Positions 31,355 to 40,446 of a DNA stretch of 55,263 nucleotides are shown here, one piece after another (the stretch's first letter is position 1; the number at the start of each line of letters is the position of its first letter). The stretch spans positions 1 through 55,263 of the forward strand of contig URIC01000007.1 of NCBI GenBank assembly GCA_900547755.1, read 5' to 3'. The position numbers and the translations under genes were made by a program. The stretch is from an uncultured Bacteroidales bacterium (GTDB taxonomy: Bacteria; Bacteroidota; Bacteroidia; Bacteroidales; Muribaculaceae). A model generated the notes under the pieces. That model had not been told where the DNA came from. It searched no databases and saw only the letters and a program-made list of their open reading frames with translations.

Positions 31355-32050
31355 ATGGACATGAATGACAGGATTTTGATTGTCGATGATGAGGAAACAC
31401 TGTGCGAGGCGTTGCGATTCAATCTTGAAGCGGAAGGCTACCGGGTCGATACCGCGAATAGCGCCGAGCAGGTTCTTGCGATGGATATGTCAGGATATGA
31501 CCTTCTGCTTCTTGACATAATGATGGGAGAAATCTCGGGCATCCAGCTTGCAAAAATCCTGAAAGCGAATCCGGCCACCGCCGCAATCCCTATTATATTC
31601 TGTACGGCGAAAGATACGGAAGACGATATGGTTTCCGGTCTTGAGCTCGGAGCGGACGATTATATAATGAAGCCTTATTCCCTCCGAAACGTACTGGCGA
31701 GAGTGAAAACGGTATTGAGACGTGCGAGACCTTCGGCAAACTCCACACGGTATTCTGAAGAAGCCGTATCTTTTCAGGGATTGCATATCATGCCCTCGAA
31801 AAAGGTGTGTCTCGTTGACGGGGAGGAGGTGAAATTGCCAAAAAAAGAATTTGAGATTCTGCTGAAATTGGTCCGTAATATAGGCAGGATTTTCACACGG
31901 GAGGAAATACTGAAGGAAATATGGCCCGAAGAGGTCGTGGTGCTTGACCGTGTCGTGGACGTGAATGTGACACGCATACGCCAGAAAATCGGCAGATACG
32001 GGAAACATCTCAAATCTCGTTCAGGATACGGTTATGGGTTTATGGAGTAA
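31355..32050 (+). CDS. OmpR/PhoB-family response regulator
   Basis: 231 residues. The receiver domain (about 5-122) has the acidic pair in LIVDDEE, the phosphoacceptor D54 in LLLLDIMMG, T in IIFCTAKD and K in DYIMKPY. The C-terminal OmpR-type winged helix (about 140-230) has KLPKKEFEIL, IFTREEILKEIWP and VTRIRQKIG. It overlaps the sensor kinase gene by 17 nt. Because the next gene is a Pit phosphate transporter and the divergent operon is a TonB receptor, a PhoB-like role is likely, but no residue in the sequence proves phosphate control. Confidence 0.88.
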   Translation: MDMNDRILIVDDEETLCEALRFNLEAEGYRVDTANSAEQVLAMDMSGYDLLLLDIMMGEISGIQLAKILKANPATAAIPIIFCTAKDTEDDMVSGLELGADDYIMKPYSLRNVLARVKTVLRRARPSANSTRYSEEAVSFQGLHIMPSKKVCLVDGEEVKLPKKEFEILLKLVRNIGRIFTREEILKEIWPEEVVVLDRVVDVNVTRIRQKIGRYGKHLKSRSGYGYGFME

Positions 32051-33479
32051 GATTTCATATACCCGTAGGCTGTTCCTGTGGCTTTTGGGATATTCGCTGT
32101 TGCTGGTGGCGTGTCTCATATATTTCCAATATCAGCGGGAAAAGGAGTTCAAGGCCGCAGAATTGAATTCTCAGCTACAACTGATAAACAGGTATATAGG
32201 GAATGAACTGGCAGGAGGTTCCGATGTGGATTCCATACATTTCAAAAACCTCCTGCCGAAGACGGATGTCAGGGTAACCATAATCGATTCCGAGGGCAAA
32301 GCCGTCTACGACAACTCTCTTGACCATCTTCCGACAGGGAACCATTTTAGCCGCCAAGAGGTGGCCGAAGCCCGAAAATACGGGGAGGGCTATACGTTGC
32401 GGCGTCATAGCGAGAGTACGGACGTCAACTATTTTTATTCTGCCACAAGTGTTGGCGACGGAATGATTGTACGCTCCGCCGTTCCATACACTGTTTCCCT
32501 AAGCCAGTTGCTTGAGGCGGATTATCATTTCCTTTGGTTCATGGGTGGGATAGCCTTGCTTTTCTGCGTCATAGGATTCTTCGCCACACGGCGTGTCGGA
32601 CAGCATATAGTCAGGCTGAAGGACTTCGCGGAGAGTGTGGAGAACGGTGAGACGATATCCGATACGGCTCCTTTCCCCCATGATGAACTGGGGGAAATCT
32701 CAAATAACATAGTCCGGATTTATGCCCGGCTCCAACAGGCCATCGCAGACCGCGACAGACAACATTCAATGGCAATGCACCAGCAGCAGGAAAAGGAAAG
32801 GATAAAAAAACGCCTCACCAATAACATAAATCATGAGTTAAAGACACCTGTCGCTTCAATTCATGTATGTCTGGAGACTATGCTTGCCCACGGGACCATG
32901 AATGACGATAAGCGCAGGGAATTTATTGAAAGATGTCTCGCCAATACCGACCGCCTCAGGCGACTGCTCTCGGATGTCTCTCTTCTGACCCGTATGGATG
33001 ACGGCGGCAATCTGATTCCGATGGAACCTGTGAATCTGAGGGATATTGTCTCAGATGTCGTGGCTGATTGTGAACTGTCGGCCGATGAAAGGGGAATGGT
33101 TATCGATAATCAGATTGTTTCCGATATCGTCATCAGCGGCAACGCTCAGTTCCTGGAGTCTGTTTTTTATAACCTTGTCAACAATGCCCTTTCTTACAGC
33201 GGCGGCACCCGCATCGCTTTGAGAGTCGAGACACTCACTGATGAAAAAGCGGTCATGACATTCAGTGACGACGGATGTGGAGTCGCCGAGGAGCATATTG
33301 AACACCTGTTCGAGAGATTCTATCGTGTAGACAAGGGTCGCTCCCGCGCAATGGGCGGCACAGGTCTCGGATTGTCCATTGTCAAGAATGTAATGCTTTT
33401 ACACGGAGGAGCGGTAAGTGTGGAGAACCTTCCCACAGGAGGGCTTTCTTTTACAATGACGTTTCCTTTGAAGACGTAA
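32034..33479 (+). CDS. Sensor histidine kinase (PhoR-like context)
   Basis: 481 residues. Two membrane helices (about 15-28 and 163-185) flank a ~130-residue periplasmic sensor region. A HAMP-like linker (RRVGQHIVRLKDFAESVENGE, to about 240) follows, then the dimerisation/phosphoacceptor helix with H267 in NINHELKTPVAS. The ATPase domain comes last, with a VNNALSYSGGT N-box, DDGCGV and MGGTGLGLSIVKNV. It phosphorylates the preceding regulator, with which it overlaps by 17 nt. Its signal is unknown; its periplasmic domain is unlike a nutrient-binding fold I know. Confidence 0.88.
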   Translation: MGLWSKISYTRRLFLWLLGYSLLLVACLIYFQYQREKEFKAAELNSQLQLINRYIGNELAGGSDVDSIHFKNLLPKTDVRVTIIDSEGKAVYDNSLDHLPTGNHFSRQEVAEARKYGEGYTLRRHSESTDVNYFYSATSVGDGMIVRSAVPYTVSLSQLLEADYHFLWFMGGIALLFCVIGFFATRRVGQHIVRLKDFAESVENGETISDTAPFPHDELGEISNNIVRIYARLQQAIADRDRQHSMAMHQQQEKERIKKRLTNNINHELKTPVASIHVCLETMLAHGTMNDDKRREFIERCLANTDRLRRLLSDVSLLTRMDDGGNLIPMEPVNLRDIVSDVVADCELSADERGMVIDNQIVSDIVISGNAQFLESVFYNLVNNALSYSGGTRIALRVETLTDEKAVMTFSDDGCGVAEEHIEHLFERFYRVDKGRSRAMGGTGLGLSIVKNVMLLHGGAVSVENLPTGGLSFTMTFPLKT

Positions 33480-33567
33480 TAAAACCTTAAGGATTTTGAA
33501 ATAATTATGAAATGAAATTGGATGAACTTTGCCGTAGAAATAAACCGACAAATAACACTACGGAAAA

Positions 33568-35844
33568 ATGGACATTCTGTTTCTTTGCGTCATTGTTTTC
33601 CTCTTCTTACTGGCGGTGTTCGACCTTTCGGTGGGAGTCAGCAATGATGCGGTAAATTTTCTCAATTCGGCCATAGGCTCCAAGGCCGCCTCTTTCAGAA
33701 GAATTCTAATCGTGGCATCCATCGGCGTCTTTATCGGAGCCGCCATGAGCAACGGGATGATGGATATCGCGCGGCACGGCATTTTCAGGCCTGAGCATTT
33801 CTCGTTCTATGACCTGATATGTATTTTCATGGCCGTGATGGTGACGGACATCATACTACTCGATGTTTTCAATTCATTGGGTATGCCTACCTCCACCACG
33901 GTTTCCATGGTATTTGAATTATTGGGAGCCACATTTGTCGTCGCCCTTATCAAGATGGCGGACGGCATAAATCTCGGACTTGACGATTTGCTAAACACGG
34001 AGAAGGCTTTGTCCGTGATTCTCGGCATTTTCCTATCGGTGGCGATTGCTTTTGTCTTCGGAACAGTGGTGCAGTTTCTTTCAAGGACAATCTTTTCATT
34101 TGAATATAGGAGTAGACTTAAATGGAAAATCGGAATTTACGGTGGTATCTGCGTAACCGCCATTGTCTATTTCCTCCTCCTGAAGGGAGCCAAAGACCTC
34201 GCTTTTATGACGCCTGATGTAAAGGCGTGGATAAAAGACCATACTCTGCTCATACTGCTGTGCTGCTTTTCCGGTTCCGCTGTGTCGATGCAGATTCTGC
34301 ATTGGTTGAAGGTCGATGTGCTGAAAGTGGTGGTGCTTTTGGGGACTTTCTCTCTTGCCATGGCTTTTGCCGGAAATGACCTTGTCAACTTTATCGGTGT
34401 CCCTTTGAGCGGTCTTGCCTCATATCAGGACTATGTCGCCCACGGAGGAGGAGATGCCCGCGGGTTCCTGATGGGCTCGCTCAACGGTCCCGCCGATACG
34501 CCGATTTATTTTCTTATCGGTGCCGGCGTGATAATGGTTGTCTCTCTTACGACGTCATCAAAAGCCCGCAATGTCACAAAAACGGAAATCGGTCTCGGCT
34601 CTCAGCATGGAGGAGACGAGATGTTCGGGTCTTCGCGGATAGCGCGCCGGCTTGTCCGCTGGACCCTTAATGTGATTGGCTGGATACGCCGTGTCACTCC
34701 GTCCTCTGTGCGCAGATGGTTTGGCCGGCGTTTCAATCAGGAGGATTCCGTTCTTGAGTCCGGAGCCGCATTCGACCTCATACGCGGGTCCGTGAATCTT
34801 GTGCTGGCCGGCGCTCTGATAGCTCTGGGAACCTCTATGAAACTGCCTCTTTCGACGACATTCGTCACCTTCATGGTTGCCATGGGCACATCTCTCGCGG
34901 ACCGTGCCTGGGGACGCGAAAGTGCCGTATTCCGTATCACAGGCGTCATTTCTGTAATCGGAGGGTGGTTTATAACGGCCGGAGCCGCCTTTATCGGAGC
35001 CGGCGTGATAGTCCTTATGATGTACTACGGCGGTCATTGGGCGATGTTCGCCCTTGCGGTTCTGACGATTGCGCTTCTTATACACAGTAACCGCCGATTC
35101 AAGAACAGAAAGGATGTCGAAGATGGCGATGTCATGTTCAACACGATAATATCGACTGAGGACAGGAGTAAAATCTGGCCTCTCCTGATGATGTATATTT
35201 CCGAACAGCAACAGAAATTCATCAAGTATGCTGCTGAAAGCTACCGCATTGTCACCGATGCCTTCATAAATGAAAACGCCGGAGTCCTCGGGAAGGCGGA
35301 ATCCGCTCTTGCCCGGCGGAAAAACATTCTCAAGAGTGCCCGGAGAAAGGAAACCCTGTGCCTGCGTCTCGTACCTCATGAAACAGCTATAGAAAAGACG
35401 ACATGGTTTTATCTCAGCAATAACCTCTGTATGTCCGTTCTCTATAATCTGAGGCGTATTGACGAAGTCTGCAAAGAACACGTGGAAAACAATTTCCTTC
35501 CGCTTCCTCCACGCTATAGAGACGAATATGAATTGCTCTGTTCTCGAATCGTGACTCTTTTCAATGACACGCTCGAAGTGATGAAGACAGGTGACATGGT
35601 TGCCGTCTCTCTCTTACGCAGGCATTGCGAAGAAATCAAGGATACCGTTTCCGACGCCTATCATCGTGTGCAGGACCACATGCGCGACGGAGATGCGGCT
35701 TCGCTGACAGTCCTGTATGTATACGTAAACATACTGCAGGAGTCGCAGGAGATGGTATCTTCGATACGGAAATATCTCCGGGCGTTTGCAAAGTTAAGGG
35801 ATTCCGAATTCCGTTCCCGTCCCGCACCACGGGCGTCACTTTAA
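33568..35844 (+). CDS. Pit-type inorganic phosphate transporter with C-terminal PhoU-like domain
   Basis: 758 residues. Two inverted Pit repeats carry the signatures SVGVSNDAVNFLNSAIG near the N-terminus and FAGNDLVNFIGVPLSG in the middle. There are about a dozen membrane helices up to residue ~510. The C-terminal ~240 residues are helical and hydrophilic (QQQKFIKYAAESYRIV, NNLCMSVLYNLRRIDEVC, NDTLEVMKTGD), like PhoU, which regulates uptake. This fusion is the usual Bacteroidetes form. It starts 88 nt after the kinase gene. The gap contains an inverted repeat, CCGTAG/CTACGG (33532-33563), that ends 4 nt before the ATG and could affect translation. Confidence 0.9.
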   Translation: MDILFLCVIVFLFLLAVFDLSVGVSNDAVNFLNSAIGSKAASFRRILIVASIGVFIGAAMSNGMMDIARHGIFRPEHFSFYDLICIFMAVMVTDIILLDVFNSLGMPTSTTVSMVFELLGATFVVALIKMADGINLGLDDLLNTEKALSVILGIFLSVAIAFVFGTVVQFLSRTIFSFEYRSRLKWKIGIYGGICVTAIVYFLLLKGAKDLAFMTPDVKAWIKDHTLLILLCCFSGSAVSMQILHWLKVDVLKVVVLLGTFSLAMAFAGNDLVNFIGVPLSGLASYQDYVAHGGGDARGFLMGSLNGPADTPIYFLIGAGVIMVVSLTTSSKARNVTKTEIGLGSQHGGDEMFGSSRIARRLVRWTLNVIGWIRRVTPSSVRRWFGRRFNQEDSVLESGAAFDLIRGSVNLVLAGALIALGTSMKLPLSTTFVTFMVAMGTSLADRAWGRESAVFRITGVISVIGGWFITAGAAFIGAGVIVLMMYYGGHWAMFALAVLTIALLIHSNRRFKNRKDVEDGDVMFNTIISTEDRSKIWPLLMMYISEQQQKFIKYAAESYRIVTDAFINENAGVLGKAESALARRKNILKSARRKETLCLRLVPHETAIEKTTWFYLSNNLCMSVLYNLRRIDEVCKEHVENNFLPLPPRYRDEYELLCSRIVTLFNDTLEVMKTGDMVAVSLLRRHCEEIKDTVSDAYHRVQDHMRDGDAASLTVLYVYVNILQESQEMVSSIRKYLRAFAKLRDSEFRSRPAPRASL

Positions 35845-35930
35845 ATCGGCTTTGGATTAAGATTGTTTTTGTTAGTCAAAGTCGGTCATGATTAAAGTGC
35901 CGCAAAAAAGGTGAATTGCTACAAGAAAGG

Positions 35931-37340
35931 TTAATTGTTATTGGTGTAGGCAGCAATGTTAAGACTGTCTATGATGTCATGGATTTGCTTTTCATATTTC
36001 TTAGGGACGGTCAAATCAAAAGGAACGACCATAAGTCTGAGCCCGTATTTTTCGAGAATATTTTCATAGACAAACTCCGGGAGTCTCTCAGTGAATTTCT
36101 CGGAATATGGATATAATAGAACAAGTTTCGGGACAACCTCGTGTCCGGCACGAGGGGTTTCTCCGTGCATATATTTTTTTCCGTAAGCATATAACTGATA
36201 CATGTCCTTCATATCTATAAGATAGTTACGGTTGGGACTCTGCGAATCAATCGCTTTCCATTTCGTATCGATTATAATGCACTCATAGCGCGAACTATCC
36301 TTATCGGTTTCGATTACGATGTCGGGACGTAGGCGAAACATACCGCTCCCATTATGACGGTCGACAAGATAGTAGCGCGAGTTTTGAGCCGATACACCAA
36401 GAGCGGAACGGCGATAAGTGGCGGCGTATTTCTTGAAAAGAAATGCTATGAAGTTTTCAAACAACCGTTCTGCCTGAAAAAGCAAAGATTGATTGACGCA
36501 ATTACCCGAGAAGTTTGTAAAGCCTTTGTTGATAAGGAACTGCAAACTCCATTGCATCAAAAGCGCGTATGAAGAATATAACCTATTCTTCGCCAGAGCC
36601 GCTTTGAGGTCTGCTTCGATGTTTGACGAAGCCGGGATATCTGTAAGCAGACCGAGGATGGCAGAGATGCGTGAACGGGTTGCTGTGCTGTGCGAATCTT
36701 GCTGCAGTTTTTGTAGTGTAGAAACAAGTATGCGGTTGTGCGGTATATTTTCGATATATTTATTATAGCGAATTGCAAACCGCGACTTGTCGGCGATATT
36801 GGCGGTTATATGACGCGATATGTCAAGTTTGCCTCTAAGGAATCGTTGATTTTCCGCGACGTTTCTGTAACTACGCTTCAAGCCGCCCAGCAAAAGTTCT
36901 TCAACCGCCGACACATAGTTTGCAATATAGATTTCAAGTATAGGGAAATTCTTCTGTGTCTGGAGCGAGACGTTCTGAAAAGAACGGCTTTTGATGTCGG
37001 GAAAATGGCGAAGCATATTGAGGAATACCCTGCGACAGACGTTTTTATCTTCTTCCTGATTCCCTGAAGCCTTGTAAATCTTGGGCAAGATTTCAAGCAC
37101 TTGCCCATCGCGGGTCTGGATAGTGCCGACATAACGACCGGTGCGGATATACCTGCGGCCTCCGCGAGAATGAACCGACATCACATTGTCGGAATCATCA
37201 TCGGCTTTATTGGAAAGAATGAAATCCCATAAGTTGTTAAAGGCGATTTCCGGGAGTGCGGTATCGCCTTCCTTATGAAGTTGGCCGTCTATGTATAGAT
37301 TGCCGAACTCATAAGTTACAATGGGATTTTTTTGTTTCAT
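35931..37340 (-). CDS. McrC-like nuclease subunit of a restriction system
   Basis: 469 residues. The N-terminal part has a DUF2357-like/McrC domain (GRYVGTIQTRDGQVLEILPKI). The C-terminal PD-(D/E)xK nuclease shows D340 in RPDIVIET and D358-T-K360 in IIDTKWK, then YQLYAYGKKY. McrC cuts DNA when activated by the McrB GTPase. Its ATG overlaps the McrB-like stop (ATGA at 37337-37340), so translation is coupled. With the upstream cytosine methyltransferase it resembles LlaJI/BsuMI systems, in which a McrBC-like pair restricts DNA lacking the cognate methylation. A+T-rich codon use suggests transfer. The gap to the pit gene (35845-35930) shows nothing. Confidence 0.87.
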   Translation of the reverse strand: MKQKNPIVTYEFGNLYIDGQLHKEGDTALPEIAFNNLWDFILSNKADDDSDNVMSVHSRGGRRYIRTGRYVGTIQTRDGQVLEILPKIYKASGNQEEDKNVCRRVFLNMLRHFPDIKSRSFQNVSLQTQKNFPILEIYIANYVSAVEELLLGGLKRSYRNVAENQRFLRGKLDISRHITANIADKSRFAIRYNKYIENIPHNRILVSTLQKLQQDSHSTATRSRISAILGLLTDIPASSNIEADLKAALAKNRLYSSYALLMQWSLQFLINKGFTNFSGNCVNQSLLFQAERLFENFIAFLFKKYAATYRRSALGVSAQNSRYYLVDRHNGSGMFRLRPDIVIETDKDSSRYECIIIDTKWKAIDSQSPNRNYLIDMKDMYQLYAYGKKYMHGETPRAGHEVVPKLVLLYPYSEKFTERLPEFVYENILEKYGLRLMVVPFDLTVPKKYEKQIHDIIDSLNIAAYTNNN

Positions 37341-38503
37341 TCGCCGATAATCTGATTCAGGAACTCAGAAGCAGTGTAATTCCCGTATTTGGTCAAATCC
37401 TCCGATATGCCCGAAATTCCTGAAATGACAGGATTGAGGTAGAAGAAATTCTTTTCTTCGGAATCCATATCGGTGACCTCTGTATAATGCTTGTATGCTT
37501 CTTTGGTTTCCGCGTCTTCGAGATAGAATCTCACTTTATCTCCATAGTCGTTAAGGACAAAACGGATTTTGTCGATGTCGTTGTAGAAGTATTCTTCCAG
37601 CAACGGAATTACTTTTTTTGCTATTACGTCAAGAGTCTCTCTATCGTTCTTGACATCAATAAAATAGGCGTGTCCTATCTGAGAATCCTTATTAAGGACA
37701 GCACGCACACGTTTATTAATGGCACGCAGGACGTTCTTGGCTGGTTCGTACTTGATTTTTTCAAGAACAGGCGGCAGTTCCTCAAAACGGAAGCGACGGC
37801 GCAGAGCCGAGTCAAGCAACTGGATAGAGCGGTCTGCGGTATTCATGGTGCCTACAATCATAAGATTGGACGGTACACCGAATCGCTCCTTGGAATAAGG
37901 GAGCGTAAGTATAAGTTCTTCCTTATCGCCAAGGCGTTTGCTCGGCTCGATAAGTGATATTAAATCTCCGAAGATTGATGCGACATTTCCACGATTGATT
38001 TCATCGATGCAAAGGAGAACGAGTTTTTGTTCAGCAATGGCAATACCGAACTTTTGTTTGCGTTCCTCCTTGGGTGCCTTGACAGCTTCTTGCAAAGAAT
38101 TATACCCGGCGAGTATCGCTGCTTTTTCGCAGGCCTTATAGAAAACGCCTTTCTCGATATTATATGAAACGTTATCGGAGTCTCCGAGAATCGGTTTTAG
38201 ACCTTCCACAAAATCCTCATAAGAAAAAGATTGGTGGAATGTGCAAAATTCAACTGACTTCGCATCGAATTTGTCCACATAATCATGTTGGAGACTATGA
38301 GTCTTACCAGTACCGGGAGGCCCATAAAGAATAGTGGGAGTAAATAAAACAGGCTTTTTCTCATTTCCACTAAGATAATTAAGTCTTAGTCGTTCAGCAT
38401 CTGAAACCTTTTTTACAAAATCCTCGATTTCATCAAGACCTTTAGCGACCAATGATTGCTTATAATCCCATAGCCCCCATTCCCCATCTCGAAAGGCGAC
38501 CAC
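37337..38503 (-). CDS. McrB-like AAA+ GTPase subunit of a restriction system (N-terminus possibly cut off)
   Basis: 388 residues from a GTG. Walker A is GPPGTGKT at 61-68. Walker B is LVLLCIDEINRGN, and the McrB-type motif MNTADRS is followed by ALRRRFRF with arginine fingers. It would translocate DNA by GTP hydrolysis and drive the McrC nuclease. The GTG directly follows a TAA stop (38504-38506), and the 66-codon frame before that stop is in the same frame. Sequence is continuous across it, so the true gene may start at 38704 with 455 codons and carry a nonsense mutation. A shorter, active protein from the GTG is also possible. Upstream is a methyltransferase gene. Confidence 0.8.
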   Translation of the reverse strand: MVAFRDGEWGLWDYKQSLVAKGLDEIEDFVKKVSDAERLRLNYLSGNEKKPVLFTPTILYGPPGTGKTHSLQHDYVDKFDAKSVEFCTFHQSFSYEDFVEGLKPILGDSDNVSYNIEKGVFYKACEKAAILAGYNSLQEAVKAPKEERKQKFGIAIAEQKLVLLCIDEINRGNVASIFGDLISLIEPSKRLGDKEELILTLPYSKERFGVPSNLMIVGTMNTADRSIQLLDSALRRRFRFEELPPVLEKIKYEPAKNVLRAINKRVRAVLNKDSQIGHAYFIDVKNDRETLDVIAKKVIPLLEEYFYNDIDKIRFVLNDYGDKVRFYLEDAETKEAYKHYTEVTDMDSEEKNFFYLNPVISGISGISEDLTKYGNYTASEFLNQIIGE

Positions 38504-38704
38504 TTATTGCCCCTCGTTGATACTATATCCTGTTATCGGGCTATCGGAATCAAGAATGAAGAAATTGGCGTAAGTCCAATTTGCATTTTGGCCTGCTGTC
38601 ACATTAAGCGCGCTGCGCCCGCTGTCTATATCTGAAATAGTATTTGGGACATAGTGCTTTTCGGAAGTAAGAGACCCGAAGATATGCTGTAACTCTTTAT
38701 TCAT
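38504..38704 (-). pseudogene. Short frame ending in TAA directly before, and in frame with, the McrB-like gene
   Basis: 66 codons from the ATG at 38704 to TAA at 38504-38506, 12 nt after the methyltransferase stop. The next codon, GTG, continues in the same frame as the McrB-like protein without a gap. The likeliest reading is the N-terminal part of that protein, interrupted by a stop. Alternatives are a tiny real gene with stop-start reinitiation or a sequencing error. The peptide has no motif I recognise; it contains TYANFFILDSD and ends NEGQ. Confidence 0.55.
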
Positions 38705-38716
38705 CGGATAACGTTA

Positions 38717-39715
38717 TTAAAAGATTTGGTTAAGCCAAAGATTAAAATTTTCTTTTGACAGGGGGAACGGGGACGATGCGCCAATCGGGAATCCCATCAG
38801 ATATTCAGCATGAAGCGCAGTCGGCTTTCCAAAAATTCGTACATATTTAGCGCAAGACGGGTGTTTCATCATGGATTTATAATGATAGTTACCCATAGTC
38901 GTAGGTGTATGTACGAAGATTGGGTCGCCGGGATTTTGAGCCTGAATCCATGTCTCATGCGGTTCGAATACGGCCTCTATCTCTTCCTTGTCGGGATTAA
39001 CCCCTGTATATTTGTGGTCAAGGTGGCGATTGACGAGTATTCTGAACGCGGTGGCCGCAGCGATAGGCGCCTGAGCATTTCCGACTCCTCTTTTCTGAGG
39101 AGCAAGGACAGGGACAGGGACAGGATATGTAATCTCGTGAGGATTCACAGCCCAGAAAACTGACTTGAATCTGGGGAGCGAAACAATACGTGCCGCTACT
39201 TTTTTGAAAACTTCATCATCCTTTACGGCCAAAAACCAAAATCTTGGACGTTTATGGTCGGCATGTAAGTCTTGACAGGCTACACGACAGCGTTCTACAC
39301 GATAACCTAATGCTGTCAAATCTTCGACAGCTTTGTCAATCGCGACGATTGTAACATTTTCTCCGAAAACAATCGGGGCTTGTGATTCTATCACAAATTT
39401 ACGCATCGCAGGCCATAAGTTCTTTTCCTTAATATTATTCCCATGAGCCGCATAGCTAAATGCCTGGCATGGGAATCCGCCGCATAAAATATCAAATGAA
39501 CCCCTAAAGTCAGCACCTGAAATTTCCGTTATATCATCGAAAATCGGAAATTCATTCATCCAACCGTCCTTTTGACGTTGCAGAAGAACTGATTTGGCGT
39601 AAGAATCTATCTCAACACCCGCACAACATTTATGGCCCAGCATTTCGCCTCCATAAATGCCACCACCAATTCCAGCAAAAAGATGAAACTCTTTTATGTC
39701 TGATTTGTTGGCCAT
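38717..39715 (-). CDS. DNA cytosine-5 methyltransferase
   Basis: 332 residues with the ordered m5C motifs: motif I LFAGIGGGIYGGE (12-24), motif IV GGFPCQAFSYAA with the catalytic C83, motif VI ENV, and motif VIII as KRPRFWFLA instead of the common QRRPR form. The region from about 200 to 300 should be the target recognition domain; the recognised site cannot be read from it. It is the first gene of the restriction cassette and would protect the host from the McrBC-like enzyme encoded downstream. Most stand-alone McrBC systems cut methylated DNA, so this pairing argues for a LlaJI-type R-M system. Codon use is A+T-rich relative to neighbours. Confidence 0.88.
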   Translation of the reverse strand: MANKSDIKEFHLFAGIGGGIYGGEMLGHKCCAGVEIDSYAKSVLLQRQKDGWMNEFPIFDDITEISGADFRGSFDILCGGFPCQAFSYAAHGNNIKEKNLWPAMRKFVIESQAPIVFGENVTIVAIDKAVEDLTALGYRVERCRVACQDLHADHKRPRFWFLAVKDDEVFKKVAARIVSLPRFKSVFWAVNPHEITYPVPVPVLAPQKRGVGNAQAPIAAATAFRILVNRHLDHKYTGVNPDKEEIEAVFEPHETWIQAQNPGDPIFVHTPTTMGNYHYKSMMKHPSCAKYVRIFGKPTALHAEYLMGFPIGASSPFPLSKENFNLWLNQIF

Positions 39716-39854
39716 ATATGAATCAAAAGAACTCCCGGGTAGTACTGACAGGCGACCAAACCTTTATGCGACTACACGGAAGCCATGTGATATATTGCAT
39801 AGGAAAATGGTTCTTACATAATTGGTCTTTGTCAGCGCGAGCGCGTATAGAATG

Positions 39855-39884
39855 CAAAGTTACTAAAAAAATCAAGACCCCAAA
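39855..39884 (-). promoter_or_regulatory. Probable promoter of the R-M cassette
   Basis: Minus strand TTTG (39884-39881), an 18-nt gap and TAACTTTG (39862-39855): one nt short of the usual spacing. It gives a leader of about 130 nt before the methyltransferase ATG at 39715, unusually long. Together with the hairpin at 40008-40036 it accounts for the 347-nt gap 39716-40062. Confidence 0.5.
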
Positions 39885-40007
39885 TATGCGCCTGAAAATT
39901 AATTTATACTCGGTTGGATTTTTAACATTTTGAGATTTTAAAATTTGCGCATGATAACCGGTACTCAATGTTTTGCGTTGAAACGCGTCGATTGGGGATA
40001 ACGAAAG

Positions 40008-40036
40008 ACCTCCGAAATCCAATTGATTTCGGAGGT
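40008..40036 (-). terminator. Likely tRNA-Lys terminator
   Basis: ACCTCCGAAATC (40008-40019) pairs perfectly with GATTTCGGAGGT (40025-40036). On the minus strand a short T-tract (CTTTCGTT) follows the stem; it lies 27 nt after the tRNA 3' end. On the plus strand TTTTC follows, so it could work in either direction. Confidence 0.5.
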
Positions 40037-40062
40037 TTTCTGCATTTTGATGTTTTGTCTTG

Positions 40063-40135
40063 TGACCCCGGAGGGGCTCGAACCCTCGACCCAATGATTA
40101 AGAGTCATTTGCTCTACCAACTGAGCTACGGAGTC
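40063..40135 (-). tRNA. tRNA-Lys (anticodon CTT)
   Basis: 73-nt cloverleaf on the minus strand: acceptor GACTCCG with CGGGGTC, D-arm with AGCTCAGTTGGTAGAGC, anticodon stem AATGA/TCATT with loop CTCTTAA (anticodon CTT, codon AAG), T-loop GGTTCGAGCC, discriminator A. CCA is not encoded. It neighbours the restriction cassette; no duplicate of its 3' end is seen on the other side of the cassette. Confidence 0.92.
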
Positions 40136-40204
40136 ATGCTGCTTCGGGAGCAGGTCTCTTAGGCCTTTGCAGGCTTTGAAAGGTCTCCCTTGTGTTTTGC
40201 GGTG

Positions 40205-40235
40205 CAAAGTTACGGCTCTTTTTTTGATTGACAAA
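40205..40235 (-). promoter_or_regulatory. tRNA-Lys promoter
   Basis: Minus strand TTTG (40235-40232), a 19-nt gap and TAACTTTG (40212-40205) match the consensus exactly. The tRNA 5' end lies 70 nt downstream at 40135. The rest of the gap up to 40446 contains only a T-rich stretch and a weak TACCTTTA element (40349-40356) for the next plus-strand gene. Confidence 0.75.
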
Positions 40236-40446
40236 ATTTTCGGGTATATTTTTTCGGATAATTTTTTTAAGATTTTGATTGGGGGTGTCTTCAGGCGCTG
40301 TTGATTTTTTTTGCGGGTGTCGGAGTTGTCGTTTCGGATTTTTTTGTGTACCTTTATCGCCTAATTTGCGGGTGGTGGCGCCATGTGTGCGTGCGCACCT
40401 GTGTAAATGTTTTATATACAGAATATTAACATTTAATCTATTTGAT

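Noticed and set aside
39718..39933. 71-codon plus-strand frame between the methyltransferase and tRNA-Lys
   Set aside because: Low-complexity basic peptide without start context; the region instead holds the minus-strand promoter of the R-M cassette.
35845..40135. R-M cassette as a tRNA-integrated mobile island
   Set aside because: Composition and position beside tRNA-Lys suggest it, but no integrase, no terminal repeats and no second copy of the tRNA 3' end are present.
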